From positions 3,534,001 to 3,598,000 of the forward strand of contig NC_010397.1 in assembly GCF_000069185.1 (NCBI RefSeq): a stretch of 64,000 nt of DNA, in the 5' to 3' direction. The notes beneath the pieces were generated by a model. The model ran no database searches. It had not been told where the DNA came from and saw only the letters and a program-made list of their open reading frames with translations. This stretch comes from Mycobacteroides abscessus ATCC 19977. Lineage in GTDB: Bacteria > Actinomycetota > Actinomycetes > Mycobacteriales > Mycobacteriaceae. Positions within the stretch are counted from its first letter, which is position 1. Every line of letters starts with the position of its first letter. The translations under genes and the position numbers were made by a program. Of this stretch, positions 53,915 through 62,076 are shown one piece after another.

Positions 53915-54549
53915 GCCCGGCCCTCCGCCAACTCATTGTTGCGCAGGAATCCGCGGTCCTTGGCCACTTCAGACAGCAAGTCGCGCAGCTGACGACGGCC
54001 GCGGTGCAACCGCGACATAACAGTGCCGATCGGGGTGTCCATGATCTCGGCGATCTCCTTATAGGGGAAGCCTTCGACGTCCGCGTAGTACACGGCCATC
54101 CGGAATTCTTCCGGCAGCTTATTCAACGCTTCCTTGATTTCGTCGTCAGGTAACCCGTCAAGGGCTTCGATCTCGGCCGACCGCAGCCCCGTGGAGGTGT
54201 GCTCGGCGTTCGCCGCCAGCTGCCAGTCAGTGATTTCCTCGGTCGGATACTCCGCTGGCTGACGCTGCTTCTTGCGATAAATATTGATGTACGTATTGGT
54301 CAGAATCCGGTACAGCCACGCCTTGAGGTTGGTGCCCTCTTTGAAGGTCCCGAACCCGGCATATGCCTTGACCATCGTCTCTTGCACCAGGTCCTCGGCG
54401 TCCGCGGGATTTCTGGTCATCCGCAAGGCAGCGCCGTAGAGCTGGTCCAGCAGCGGTAACGCATCACGTTCGAACCGCGCGACCCGCTCGGCCTCGGTTT
54501 CGACGTGAACCAGACCCGGGAGTTCTGCAGCGCTGTCCATGCTTGTCAC
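53911..54549 (-). CDS. sigH: ECF sigma factor SigH
   Basis: 212 residues from the GTG at 54549, chosen because GAAAGGA lies 6 bases upstream; an ATG 9 bases further in and an upstream ATG at 54624 are alternatives. Region 2 is [16 protein letters not shown] and [22 protein letters not shown]; region 4 is [27 protein letters not shown]. SigH directs the thioredoxin, heat and oxidative stress response in mycobacteria. A SigH-type promoter lies upstream (54682-54709), so it is autoregulated. Confidence 0.95.
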   Translation of the reverse strand: MTSMDSAAELPGLVHVETEAERVARFERDALPLLDQLYGAALRMTRNPADAEDLVQETMVKAYAGFGTFKEGTNLKAWLYRILTNTYINIYRKKQRQPAEYPTEEITDWQLAANAEHTSTGLRSAEIEALDGLPDDEIKEALNKLPEEFRMAVYYADVEGFPYKEIAEIMDTPIGTVMSRLHRGRRQLRDLLSEVAKDRGFLRNNELAEGRA

Positions 54550-54681
54550 GGCGGTCCTTTCGGTAGCGACACCGACCATACGGATCGGCACCGACATCGG
54601 ACGTTCGAGGCACGCCATTGTCACCTGCTATACCCCTTCCGTGTTGAGGACCACAGTCCGCACACCGCGGACAGACTTCTC

Positions 54682-54709
54682 AACACCGACGCATGCCGGG
54701 GTATTTCCC
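54682..54709 (-). promoter_or_regulatory. SigH-dependent promoter of sigH
   Basis: On the minus strand GGGAAATA (-35, 54702-54709), a 17-base spacer and GTT (-10, 54682-54684) match the SigH consensus GGAAYA-N16-20-GTT. The predicted start is about 125 bases before the sigH start codon. Confidence 0.75.
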
Positions 54710-54758
54710 AAAGTATCTCGACTGTCAACCGGAAATTCAGTGGACCCGGGGCGTTACT

Positions 54759-55274
54759 GTGCCTCTCGTGGGTTCCAAGGCCGTCAAAGCTGCTACTCCG
54801 GCCGTCGCCGCGCTGATCGCGGGAGGCGCCGAATACGAACTACTGCCCTACGAGCACCGTGCCGGGGAACACGCGTTCGGCGAGGAAGCGGTGCGCGCGC
54901 TGGCGGGCTCCGGCCTGGTTCCCGAGCAGATCTTCAAGACCTTGCTGATCTCGTTGGATCGCGGATCAGATCTAGCCGTCGCGGTCATTCCGGTGCCCGC
55001 CACACTCTCGCTCAAGGCCGCCGCGGCTGCGCTGGGTCGTGCGAAGGCGACAATGGCCGACCCCGCGGCCGCAGAACGCAGCTCCGGCTACGTGGTCGGT
55101 GGGATCTCTCCGCTCGGGCAACGCAAGCAGCTTCCCACCGTGATCGATGCCTCGGCACTGACCTGGGAGCGCATTCTGTGCAGCGCGGGAAAGCGCGGCC
55201 TACAGATGGCGCTGGCCCCGGAAGATCTGGTCCGGCTCACCGGCGCGGTGACGGCGCCCGTCATAGCAGGGTGA
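54759..55274 (+). CDS. YbaK/EbsC family Cys-tRNA deacylase
   Basis: 171 residues from the GTG at 54759 (GTG 54768 also possible). Typical of the family are ATPAVAALIAGG at the N-terminus, the basic residue in the QIFKTLLI segment, VPATLSLKAAAAALG and GGISPLGQRKQLPTVID. The protein hydrolyses mischarged Cys-tRNA(Pro). It is divergent from sigH. Its final 14 bases overlap the end of the convergent SRAP gene. Confidence 0.92.
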   Translation: MPLVGSKAVKAATPAVAALIAGGAEYELLPYEHRAGEHAFGEEAVRALAGSGLVPEQIFKTLLISLDRGSDLAVAVIPVPATLSLKAAAAALGRAKATMADPAAAERSSGYVVGGISPLGQRKQLPTVIDASALTWERILCSAGKRGLQMALAPEDLVRLTGAVTAPVIAG

Positions 55275-56016
55275 TCTGCTCCCCCACCGCCGCAGCTCCA
55301 TCATCCGGAACGAGCAGCTCCGGCCCGTTGTTCGCAACGCTGTTGACCAGCGACGACACCCGGCGAGTTTCGATGCCGGCCGCGCTGCCCGGGGCCCGCA
55401 GCAGACCCGGATCCAGCTCGCGGTCGGGGTCCAACCAGCTGTCCCACGAGTCGGCACCGAGCATCAACGGCATCCGATCGTGAATCTCCCGCAGCGGGCC
55501 GACCGCGTCGGTCGTGACGATCGTGCAGCTCAGCAGCGGTACAGCACCTTTAGCAGGCTTCCATACCGACCACAGCCCCGCCGCGAACAACCGTTTCCCC
55601 TCGCCGGCATTCATATAAAAGGCCGTCTTGGCACCTTCCTGCTTGCGCCACTCGTACCAGCCGTCCATCGGCACGAGACACCGCTTGGACTGGGCCGCCG
55701 CGCGGAAGGTCGCGGCGGTGGTGAGGGTTTCCGCCCTGGCGTTGATCAGCGGAGCACCCTTGGACTCCGGTCGGCCGTCCTGACGTGCCGTGGCCCAGTT
55801 GGGCACCAAACCCCAGCGCATAGCGCGGATCCTGCGTGTGGGGACGTCACCGGGCTGGTGGTGCCGCGCCACCACGGCCAGCACCGGGTCGGTGGGAGCG
55901 ACATTGTAGTTAGGGATGGTGGGCGACTGCACGGCGCTGGTCGCGGTTTCGTCTACCGCGTCGATCTCCGCGGCGAGCAGCGCCGGGTCGATTGTCACCG
56001 CGTACCGTCCGCACAT
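55261..56016 (-). CDS. SRAP domain protein (YedK/HMCES type)
   Basis: 251 residues from the ATG at 56016, which places the catalytic Cys at position 2 (MCGRYAV) as the mechanism requires; upstream ATGs would bury it. Further signatures are [40 protein letters not shown] and HDRMPLML with the active-site His. SRAP proteins cross-link to abasic sites in single-stranded DNA. It is divergent from aroA (58 bases). Confidence 0.95.
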   Translation of the reverse strand: MCGRYAVTIDPALLAAEIDAVDETATSAVQSPTIPNYNVAPTDPVLAVVARHHQPGDVPTRRIRAMRWGLVPNWATARQDGRPESKGAPLINARAETLTTAATFRAAAQSKRCLVPMDGWYEWRKQEGAKTAFYMNAGEGKRLFAAGLWSVWKPAKGAVPLLSCTIVTTDAVGPLREIHDRMPLMLGADSWDSWLDPDRELDPGLLRAPGSAAGIETRRVSSLVNSVANNGPELLVPDDGAAAVGEQITLL

Positions 56017-56074
56017 ATCGCCATGGTGCCACCCGGGGCTGACAGCGAAACCGCCCGTCCGGGACAATAGGGCG

Positions 56075-57370
56075 GTGACGAGCGGACTGTGGCAGGCACC
56101 GACGATCGATGGTTCCATCTGCGCGACCATCACCATGCCCGGCTCAAAATCTCAGACCAATCGGGCGCTCGTGCTTGCCGCCCTGGCTGCGCGTGAGGGC
56201 GGCACCTCCACGGTCTCCGGCGCATTGCGCAGCCGCGATACCGATCTCATGATCCGCGCACTGCGCTCACTCGGGTTTGACATCATCGGCGACGGCACCG
56301 ACCTCACGGTCTCCCCGGGAGCCGGAGACGATGACGCATCCACGGTTGACTGCGGGCTCGCCGGAACGGTGCTGCGGTTCCTGCCACCGGTGGCCGCACT
56401 TCGCCACGCCCCCACTGTCTTTGACGGCGACGAACAGGCACGCGCCCGGCCCATCGCTCCGCTGTTGGACGCATTGCGGTCAACCGGAGTGGGCATCGAC
56501 GGGCAACATCTGCCATTCACCGTCACCGGTACCGGCCAGGTACAAGGCGGCGAGGTGGGCGTCGATGCTTCCGGCTCCTCCCAATTCGTCTCTGGTCTTC
56601 TACTTTCCGGTGCCGCGTTCAGCGCCGGTCTGACCGCCATGAACACCGCGGACGTACTGCCTTCGGGTCCGCATGTGGTCATGACGGTGACAATGCTGCG
56701 CGAGGCGGGAATCGCGGTGGACGATTCAGTGCCCGGGCGCTGGCGTATCGATCCGCAGCCGATTCCGGCGCACCAGTGGGTGATCGAACCCGACTTGTCG
56801 AATGCGTTGGCCTTCATCGCGCCGGCACTGGCTACCGGCGGCACCGTGCGCATCACCGGCTGGCCGCGGCAGTCCACCCAGCCTGCACGCCAAATCGAAG
56901 ATGTAGTGCGCCAATTCGCACAAACCGTCTCATTGACCGACACTCATCTGGAGGTGACGGGCCAGAGCGGCTATGGCGGTGTCGACCTGGACCTCAGCGA
57001 GGTCGGCGAGCTCACCCCCACCGTTGCGGCGCTGTCCGCTCTCGCCGAGTCCGGGGCCGTCTCCACGTTGCGTGGGATCGCGCATCTACGTGGGCACGAG
57101 ACCGATCGACTCAAAGCCCTCGCCCACGAGATAAATGCTCTCGGCGGGCGCTGCGAAGAGACCCAGGACGGATTGCGAATCGTCGCCACCGACCTGCGCG
57201 GCGGCGTTTGGGGATCGTATGCCGATCACCGGATGGCCACCGCTGGAGCACTTGTCGGGCTGAAGGTGCCAGGAGTTTCTGTCGACGACATCGCCACCAC
57301 CAGCAAGACACTGCCGGACTTCCCCGGAATGTGGGCCGACATGATCGCGCAGTCAGAGCGCGCCTCTTGA
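56075..57370 (+). CDS. aroA: 3-phosphoshikimate 1-carboxyvinyltransferase (EPSP synthase)
   Basis: 431 residues from the GTG at 56075. Signatures are [18 protein letters not shown] (PEP/S3P binding), [18 protein letters not shown], and near the C-terminus [18 protein letters not shown]. It catalyses the sixth shikimate-pathway step, forming EPSP from shikimate 3-phosphate and PEP. Its stop overlaps the rsgA start by 4 bases (TTGA). Confidence 0.96.
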   Translation: MTSGLWQAPTIDGSICATITMPGSKSQTNRALVLAALAAREGGTSTVSGALRSRDTDLMIRALRSLGFDIIGDGTDLTVSPGAGDDDASTVDCGLAGTVLRFLPPVAALRHAPTVFDGDEQARARPIAPLLDALRSTGVGIDGQHLPFTVTGTGQVQGGEVGVDASGSSQFVSGLLLSGAAFSAGLTAMNTADVLPSGPHVVMTVTMLREAGIAVDDSVPGRWRIDPQPIPAHQWVIEPDLSNALAFIAPALATGGTVRITGWPRQSTQPARQIEDVVRQFAQTVSLTDTHLEVTGQSGYGGVDLDLSEVGELTPTVAALSALAESGAVSTLRGIAHLRGHETDRLKALAHEINALGGRCEETQDGLRIVATDLRGGVWGSYADHRMATAGALVGLKVPGVSVDDIATTSKTLPDFPGMWADMIAQSERAS

Positions 57371-58347
57371 GCCCACGCGAGTACGACGAGTCCGACGCCC
57401 GCATCCGTCCGGGTCGGCGCTCGCGGCCTCGCACCAAAATCCGGCCGGATCATGCCGATGCGGCGCCCGCGATGGTGGTCACCGTGGACCGCGGACGCTG
57501 GGGATGTGTACTCCACGATGACCCTGCCCAACAGGTCACCGCGATGCGAGCGCGCGAGCTCGGCCGTACCCCGATTGTGGTGGGCGATACTGTCAGCCTG
57601 GTGGGCGATCTTTCCGGGCGCCCCGACACCCTGGCACGCATCGTCCGGCTGGAGGAACGGCGAACAGTGTTGCGCCGCACCGCCGATGACACCGATCCGT
57701 TCGAGCGGATCTTCGTGGCCAATGCCGATCAATTGCTCATCGTGGTGGCGGTCGCCGACCCCCCGCCGCGCACTGGCCTGGTGGAACGCGCACTGATCGC
57801 CGCCTATGCCGGCGGCCTCACTCCCATCCTGGCGCTCACCAAAACCGATCTGGCAGATCCTGATTCATTCGCGGCGCAATTCGCAGACCTCAACATACGG
57901 GTCATCGGGGCGGGACGCGATGAACCACTCGCACCCATCATCGAGGTGCTGACGGGTCGCCTCACCGCGCTGCTCGGCCACTCCGGGGTCGGCAAGTCGA
58001 CCTTGGTGAACCGTCTTGTTCCCGAGGCTGGTCGTGCGACCGGCGAGGTGACGGGAGTCGGTAAGGGCCGTCACACCTCCACCCAATCGGTGGCGCTGCC
58101 GCTGTACCCGTCGGGCTGGGTCATCGATACCCCCGGCATCCGATCCTTTGGCCTGGCCCACATCCGGCCCGACGACGTCCTAGCCGCATTCAGCGACCTG
58201 TCCGAGGCCATCGAAGACTGCCCGCGCGGCTGTCAGCACCTCGGCCCACCTGCCGACCCCGAATGCGCCCTCGATGAGTTGGAGGGAGCATCGGCCAAAC
58301 GGGTAACCGCTGTTCGCCAGTTACTTTCTGTGTTAACAACGGCCTAA
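57367..58347 (+). CDS. rsgA: Ribosome small-subunit-dependent GTPase RsgA
   Basis: 326 residues from the TTG at 57367, overlapping the aroA stop. The N-terminal OB fold ([13 protein letters not shown]) is followed by a circularly permuted GTPase (LTKTDLAD before [12 protein letters not shown], then [10 protein letters not shown]). The C-terminal zinc finger has [16 protein letters not shown]. It acts in 30S subunit maturation. Co-transcribed with aroA. Confidence 0.95.
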   Translation: MSPREYDESDARIRPGRRSRPRTKIRPDHADAAPAMVVTVDRGRWGCVLHDDPAQQVTAMRARELGRTPIVVGDTVSLVGDLSGRPDTLARIVRLEERRTVLRRTADDTDPFERIFVANADQLLIVVAVADPPPRTGLVERALIAAYAGGLTPILALTKTDLADPDSFAAQFADLNIRVIGAGRDEPLAPIIEVLTGRLTALLGHSGVGKSTLVNRLVPEAGRATGEVTGVGKGRHTSTQSVALPLYPSGWVIDTPGIRSFGLAHIRPDDVLAAFSDLSEAIEDCPRGCQHLGPPADPECALDELEGASAKRVTAVRQLLSVLTTA

Positions 58348-58453
58348 CTCTTGGTTGCGGGGGCCCTCTCGAATCGCGCTATCAGCATCCGCCGATTAGC
58401 GTTTCCACCAGTGGCTGCGACGGAGACAGCCAATGAGGGTCAGGGGTTAACAG

Positions 58454-58555
58454 ATGACGAGCTACGTTCGTAGAATCGCCAGTGTGGCAGCCGTTTTCGC
58501 CTGCGGTGTCGCCGCTTGGGCCACCATGTGGATCTCCGTATCCGGCCGCGGATAA
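58454..58555 (+). CDS. Putative 33-residue single-span membrane peptide
   Basis: ATG 58454 to TAA 58555, preceded by AGGGG 8 bases upstream. The peptide has a basic start (MTSYVRRIA), one hydrophobic segment (VAAVFACGVAAWATMWIS) and a short GRG end. A 22-bp perfect hairpin follows 17 bases after the stop. The arrangement of ribosome site, membrane peptide and terminator makes a real small gene likely. No family is known to me. Confidence 0.5.
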   Translation: MTSYVRRIASVAAVFACGVAAWATMWISVSGRG

Positions 58556-58572
58556 ATCCCGGCCGCTACCGA

Positions 58573-58618
58573 ACGTAAAGGGTGCCCCCGCCGAAGTCGG
58601 CGGGGGCACCCTTTACGT
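58573..58618. terminator. Very long perfect hairpin
   Basis: Arms 58573-58594 and 58597-58618 are exact complements over 22 bp with only 2 bases between them, and include a GGGTGCCCCCGCC core. Downstream bases are TTTACG. It terminates the rsgA or small-peptide transcript and would also work for minus-strand transcripts. Confidence 0.8.
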
Positions 58619-58916
58619 CGAGATGACATATAGGCACACCAGTCCTGGGCAGATAGGTCTTCGAATGTCCTTTCACCGCACCAGTCGGCCGACCGAGGGA
58701 CTGCAGTTCTGCATACCGTTCGATGTCTTTGGCGCGCTAGGCGGAATCGGTCCAGTGTTGCGCCCCATCGAATTCGACACCGACCGCCGGAACTCGCAGC
58801 GTGTGACGTGCCCAGCGGCTAGCGCTTCGCGCGCAAGAAACAGCCCTCCATGCGCGCAGCCTGACATAGGTCACTGACCTGGCTCGCCCACACCCACGGG
58901 GCGAGATGACATCTAG
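58619..58916. repeat. 15-bp direct repeat flanking the DUF559 remnant
   Basis: CGAGATGACATATAG at 58619-58633 and CGAGATGACATCTAG at 58902-58916 differ at one base. The decayed DUF559 gene lies between them. They may mark the borders of a deletion or of an inserted segment. The rest of 58556-58996 holds only the hairpin and the remnant. Confidence 0.5.
58692..58867 (-). pseudogene. DUF559 (PD-(D/E)XK-like) protein remnant
   Basis: On the minus strand the N-terminal part GLFLAREALAAGHVTRCEFR (frame from the ATG at 58867) matches the start of mycobacterial DUF559 proteins. It is followed directly, after a +1 frame change near 58787, by AVGVEFDGAQHWTDSA, a TAG stop (58737-58739) and RAKDIERYAELQSLG, which is the C-terminal nuclease-like core of the same family. 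About two thirds of the gene is missing between the two parts and the 3' end is lost too. A decayed gene with internal deletion, frameshift and nonsense mutation. Confidence 0.8.
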
Positions 58917-58968
58917 AGACGCGTTTCCCGAGAAGCGCTGTACTTAAATGTCCTCTCGCGGCCGGCGA

Positions 58969-59003
58969 TTTAGACCTTTAGACCGCGACCGATGGTTTAG
59001 ACC
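58969..59003. repeat. Three copies of TTTAGACC at the 3' end of desA3
   Basis: The octamer occurs at 58969-58976, 58977-58984 (tandem) and 58996-59003; the last contains the desA3 stop codon. It looks like small duplications of the gene end. Confidence 0.6.
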
Positions 59004-60220
59004 TTGTGACGGGCCTTGCGCCGCGCCCGCACCGCGGCGAACGCGGACTTCAGCCCGCGCCGCTCGTGCGGTTCCAACTCGTCGAACATCTTGACGCTGC
59101 GCGTCTCCTGCGCGTTGTCGGCCGTGTATGTCAGGTACTTGTCCGGCAGCGACAACTTGGCGATGGTTCGCCATGCCTTCGCGTATTGCACCAGGAATGG
59201 ACCCGAGGTGTACGGCAGGTCGTACTTGTCGCACAGCTCACGCACCCGCACCGATACCGCCGACAGCCGGTTGCTCGGCAGATCCGGGAACAGGTGATGC
59301 TCGATCTGATGGCACAGATTGCCACTCATGAAGGCCATCGCGGGGCCCGCGTCAAAGTTGGCACTGCCCAGCATCTGTCGCAGGTACCACTGTCCTTGCG
59401 TCTCGTTCTCCAGGTCCTGCTTCGTGAACTTCTCGGCACCGTCCGGGAAGTGACCGCAGAAGATGACCGCGTTGGACCAGATGTTGCGAATGACATTGGC
59501 CAGCAGGTTGGCGGTGACCGTCTTGCGGTAGCTGCCCGCGGGCGAGAGCGCGCTGAGCGCCGGGAAGGCCACGTAGTCCTTGGCGACCTGCTTGCCCATC
59601 TTGGTCAATGCCGCCTGACGCTTGACCCGGAATTCTTCCTTGTCGGCCCGCCCCTGCGCCACCTTTCCCAGCTCCAGATGCTGTGTGCCAACACCCCATT
59701 CGAAGAGCAGCATCAGCAGCGTGTTGTAGAGCAGGTTGCCCAGGTTGAATGGCTTCCACTTCTTGTCGCGTGTGACGCGCAGCAGCCCGTAGCCCACATC
59801 GTCGTCCATGCCGAGCACGTTGGTGTATTTGTGGTGGATGTAGTTGTGAGTCTGCTTCCAGTGCTCGGCCGGATCCACCATGTCCCACTCCCAGCTGGAG
59901 GAGTGAATCTCGGGATCGTTCATCCAATCCCACTGGCCGTGCATGACGTTGTGGCCGATCTCCATGTTCTCGACGATCTTGGCCACACCGAGCGTCACCG
60001 CGCCCGCCCACCAGGCGGAGCGCTTCTTGCTCGCCGCCAGCAGGATGCGGCCGGTGAGCTCCAGTGTGCGCTGGGCAGCGATGGTGCGACGGATATAGCG
60101 GGCGTCGGCAGCGCCGAGCGATTCCTCGACATCCCGACGGATCGCGTCCAACTCGTGCCCGAGCGCCTCAACATCAGCCTCGGTGAGGTGCGCGAATTCC
60201 TGGATATCCGAAATCGCCAT
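58997..60220 (-). CDS. desA3: Membrane fatty acid desaturase DesA3
   Basis: 407 residues; AGGGAG lies 8 bases before the ATG. The three His boxes of acyl-lipid/acyl-CoA desaturases are present: HNVMH (near 90), HNYIHH (near 125) and HQIEHH (near 308), with hydrophobic spans around LLYNTLLMLLFEWG. In mycobacteria it is the delta-9 stearoyl-CoA desaturase making oleate, working with the Rv3230c-type reductase encoded just upstream. A 24-bp operator-like palindrome lies 38 bases upstream. Confidence 0.95.
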   Translation of the reverse strand: MAISDIQEFAHLTEADVEALGHELDAIRRDVEESLGAADARYIRRTIAAQRTLELTGRILLAASKKRSAWWAGAVTLGVAKIVENMEIGHNVMHGQWDWMNDPEIHSSSWEWDMVDPAEHWKQTHNYIHHKYTNVLGMDDDVGYGLLRVTRDKKWKPFNLGNLLYNTLLMLLFEWGVGTQHLELGKVAQGRADKEEFRVKRQAALTKMGKQVAKDYVAFPALSALSPAGSYRKTVTANLLANVIRNIWSNAVIFCGHFPDGAEKFTKQDLENETQGQWYLRQMLGSANFDAGPAMAFMSGNLCHQIEHHLFPDLPSNRLSAVSVRVRELCDKYDLPYTSGPFLVQYAKAWRTIAKLSLPDKYLTYTADNAQETRSVKMFDELEPHERRGLKSAFAAVRARRKARHKV

Positions 60221-60257
60221 CCGTGAGCTCCCTTCGCCGGTTCGTGCCTACGATAGC

Positions 60258-60281
60258 GTAACTTACGGGACCGTAGGTTAC
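60258..60281. promoter_or_regulatory. 24-bp operator-like palindrome upstream of desA3
   Basis: Left half GTAACTTACGGG and right half ACCGTAGGTTAC are near-perfect complements (two mismatches in 12). The right half is identical to that of the site at 61510-61533. It is placed 38-61 bases before the desA3 ATG, in the 74-base gap after the reductase gene. Confidence 0.7.
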
Positions 60282-60294
60282 TAGGCCGTTAACC

Positions 60295-61467
60295 TCACAC
60301 GTCGAGAACGCAATCCCCCGATGCCGCGGAGACGCAGGTCTGAATGCGCGTTCCCGGCTCGTATTCGGCACCCGTTCGCAGGTCACGGGCATGCCCCTGC
60401 ACCAGCGACACCACGCAGGTCTGACAGATTCCCATGCGGCAGCCGAACGGCATCTGCACTCCGGCCTCTTCCCCCGCCTCCATCAGCGAGGTCGCCGCGT
60501 CGGCCGCGCGCTGCTTACCGCTGCGCGCGAACGTGACCAGCCCACCCTGCCCGTGCGGCGCAGCCCGCGACACCGCGAATCGCTCCAGATGCAGCAGCTC
60601 GGCAAGACCGGCGTCCGCCCACGTCCGCTGCGCGTCGTCGAGCATGCCCTCGGGCCCGCACGCCCACGTTTGGCGCCGCGCCCAGTCGGGGACCTCGGCG
60701 GCCAGCGACGAAAAGTCCAGGCGTCCCTGAGTTTTCGTGGTCCGTAGCCGGTAGTGATACGAAGGGTGGGCCTCGGAGAACGCCGCGAGCTCCCCGGCGA
60801 ACATCACGTCCCCGGCCGTGGGTGCCGAGTGCAGGTGCACCACATCAGGCAGCGGCAAGCCCGCCGCGGCCGAGCGCCGCACCAAGGTACGCAGCATCGA
60901 CATGATCGGGGTGATGCCGCTTCCCGCGGTGAGGAACAGGATCGCGGGCGGTGCCGGATCGTCGAGCACGAAGTTTCCCTGCGGGGCGGCGAGGCGCACG
61001 ATCGTGCCCGGCTCCAGGCCGTTGACCAGGTGGGTCGAGAGGAATCCTTCGGGCATCGCCTTGACGGTGATGGTGATGGTGCGCGCCGAACCTCCGGCAT
61101 GCAGGGCCCGGCGTTCTTCGCGCGAGCCGCTCATCGCCGGCGCTGACGTCAGCGAGTAGGAGCGCCAGCGCCAGCGGCCATCGATCAGCACGCCGATGCC
61201 GACGTACTGACCGGGGTGGTAGTCGAAATGAAAGCCCCAGCCCGGCTTGATTTCCAGGGTGGCGGAGTCGCTGGTCTCCTTGCGCACGCTGACCACCCGC
61301 CCCCGCAGCTCCCGGGCCGACCAGAGCGGATTGGCCAGACTCAGGTAGTCGTCCGGCAGCAGCGGCGTGGTGATACGGGAAGCCAAGCCGCGCAAGATGT
61401 TTACCGCCGCATGGCGTGACTTGGGTGCGCCCGGCGCGGACGCGTCGAGCCAGGAAGCCAGTTTCAC
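60295..61467 (-). CDS. Ferredoxin reductase electron donor to the desaturase (Rv3230c type)
   Basis: 390 residues from the GTG at 61467 (GGAAGG about 12 bases upstream); the longer frame crosses the operator. Domain order: FAD domain with [14 protein letters not shown] domain with [18 protein letters not shown] and WACGPEGM, then a C-terminal plant-type [2Fe-2S] ferredoxin with [13 protein letters not shown] and a last Cys in IQTCVS. It passes electrons from NAD(P)H to DesA3. It has its own copy of the 24-bp operator 43 bases upstream. Confidence 0.93.
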   Translation of the reverse strand: MKLASWLDASAPGAPKSRHAAVNILRGLASRITTPLLPDDYLSLANPLWSARELRGRVVSVRKETSDSATLEIKPGWGFHFDYHPGQYVGIGVLIDGRWRWRSYSLTSAPAMSGSREERRALHAGGSARTITITVKAMPEGFLSTHLVNGLEPGTIVRLAAPQGNFVLDDPAPPAILFLTAGSGITPIMSMLRTLVRRSAAAGLPLPDVVHLHSAPTAGDVMFAGELAAFSEAHPSYHYRLRTTKTQGRLDFSSLAAEVPDWARRQTWACGPEGMLDDAQRTWADAGLAELLHLERFAVSRAAPHGQGGLVTFARSGKQRAADAATSLMEAGEEAGVQMPFGCRMGICQTCVVSLVQGHARDLRTGAEYEPGTRIQTCVSAASGDCVLDV

Positions 61468-61509
61468 AGCCGATGACCTTCCATTGATGAAGCAGGCGCT
61501 CACGGTGGC

Positions 61510-61533
61510 GCAACCTACGCTACCGTAGGTTAC
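61510..61533. promoter_or_regulatory. 24-bp operator-like palindrome upstream of the reductase gene
   Basis: Left half GCAACCTACGCT and right half ACCGTAGGTTAC. Together with 60258-60281 the sites give the consensus GTAACCTACGGT joined to its complement. It lies 43-66 bases before the reductase start, the same position relative to the gene as the other site to desA3. A TetR-type repressor would suit; no regulator gene is adjacent. Confidence 0.7.
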
Positions 61534-61569
61534 CGGCCGGGAACAGACCAATTGGCCATGCCGGCCCGC

Positions 61570-62076
61570 CTACAGCAGATCAAGCAGGAACGGTAGTTCT
61601 TGCGTCGCGTACCAGGCCAGATCGTGGTCCTGTGCGTCGCCGACGACCAGCTCGGCATCCTCGTCACCCAGGTCCGCGGCATCGATCACCCCGGCCGCCC
61701 GCACCACGTCCGGCTCGGCCTGAGCCAGGTCGATATGCGCGGCCACCACCGCCGACATCGGTATCGCGCCCGGCAGCCGCACCACGGCGTCATCCAGATC
61801 GGGGCGCAGCTTCGCCTCCTCGGCGTCGGCAACCAGCACCGCCCGCCGGGCCGGCAGCCCGTCGTCGCCGTCCTCGGTAGCCAGCAGCCGCAGCGAGGCC
61901 AGGGCGGCCTCGCGCATCGCGACCTCGGACAGCTCGTCCTCATCGCCCGCGGAATAGGCCTCACGCAGTGCCGGCGTCACCGCGAAGGCGGTGCCGTTCA
62001 CCGGCCACAGTTCACCGTCGGCCACCAGGCCGCGCAGCATCGACAGCGTCACCGGGATGTAGACCTGCATGGGCAT
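61570..62076 (-). CDS. Conserved hypothetical protein (Rv3231c type)
   Basis: 168 residues; ATG at 62076 overlaps the TAA of the upstream acyltransferase gene by 1 base, so the two are coupled. It is acidic, with AYSAGDEDELSEVAMREAALASLRLL and repeated Asp/Glu clusters, begins QVYIPVTLSMLRGL and ends LAWYATQELPFLLDLL. No catalytic motif is seen. Function unknown; the coupling suggests a link with lipid storage or with the following reductase/desaturase genes. Confidence 0.8.
   Translation of the reverse strand: MPMQVYIPVTLSMLRGLVADGELWPVNGTAFAVTPALREAYSAGDEDELSEVAMREAALASLRLLATEDGDDGLPARRAVLVADAEEAKLRPDLDDAVVRLPGAIPMSAVVAAHIDLAQAEPDVVRAAGVIDAADLGDEDAELVVGDAQDHDLAWYATQELPFLLDLL

Noticed and set aside
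56776..57366. Extension of the rsgA frame 197 codons upstream
   Set aside because: Runs inside aroA in another frame; the TTG at 57367 gives the family N-terminus and a normal length.
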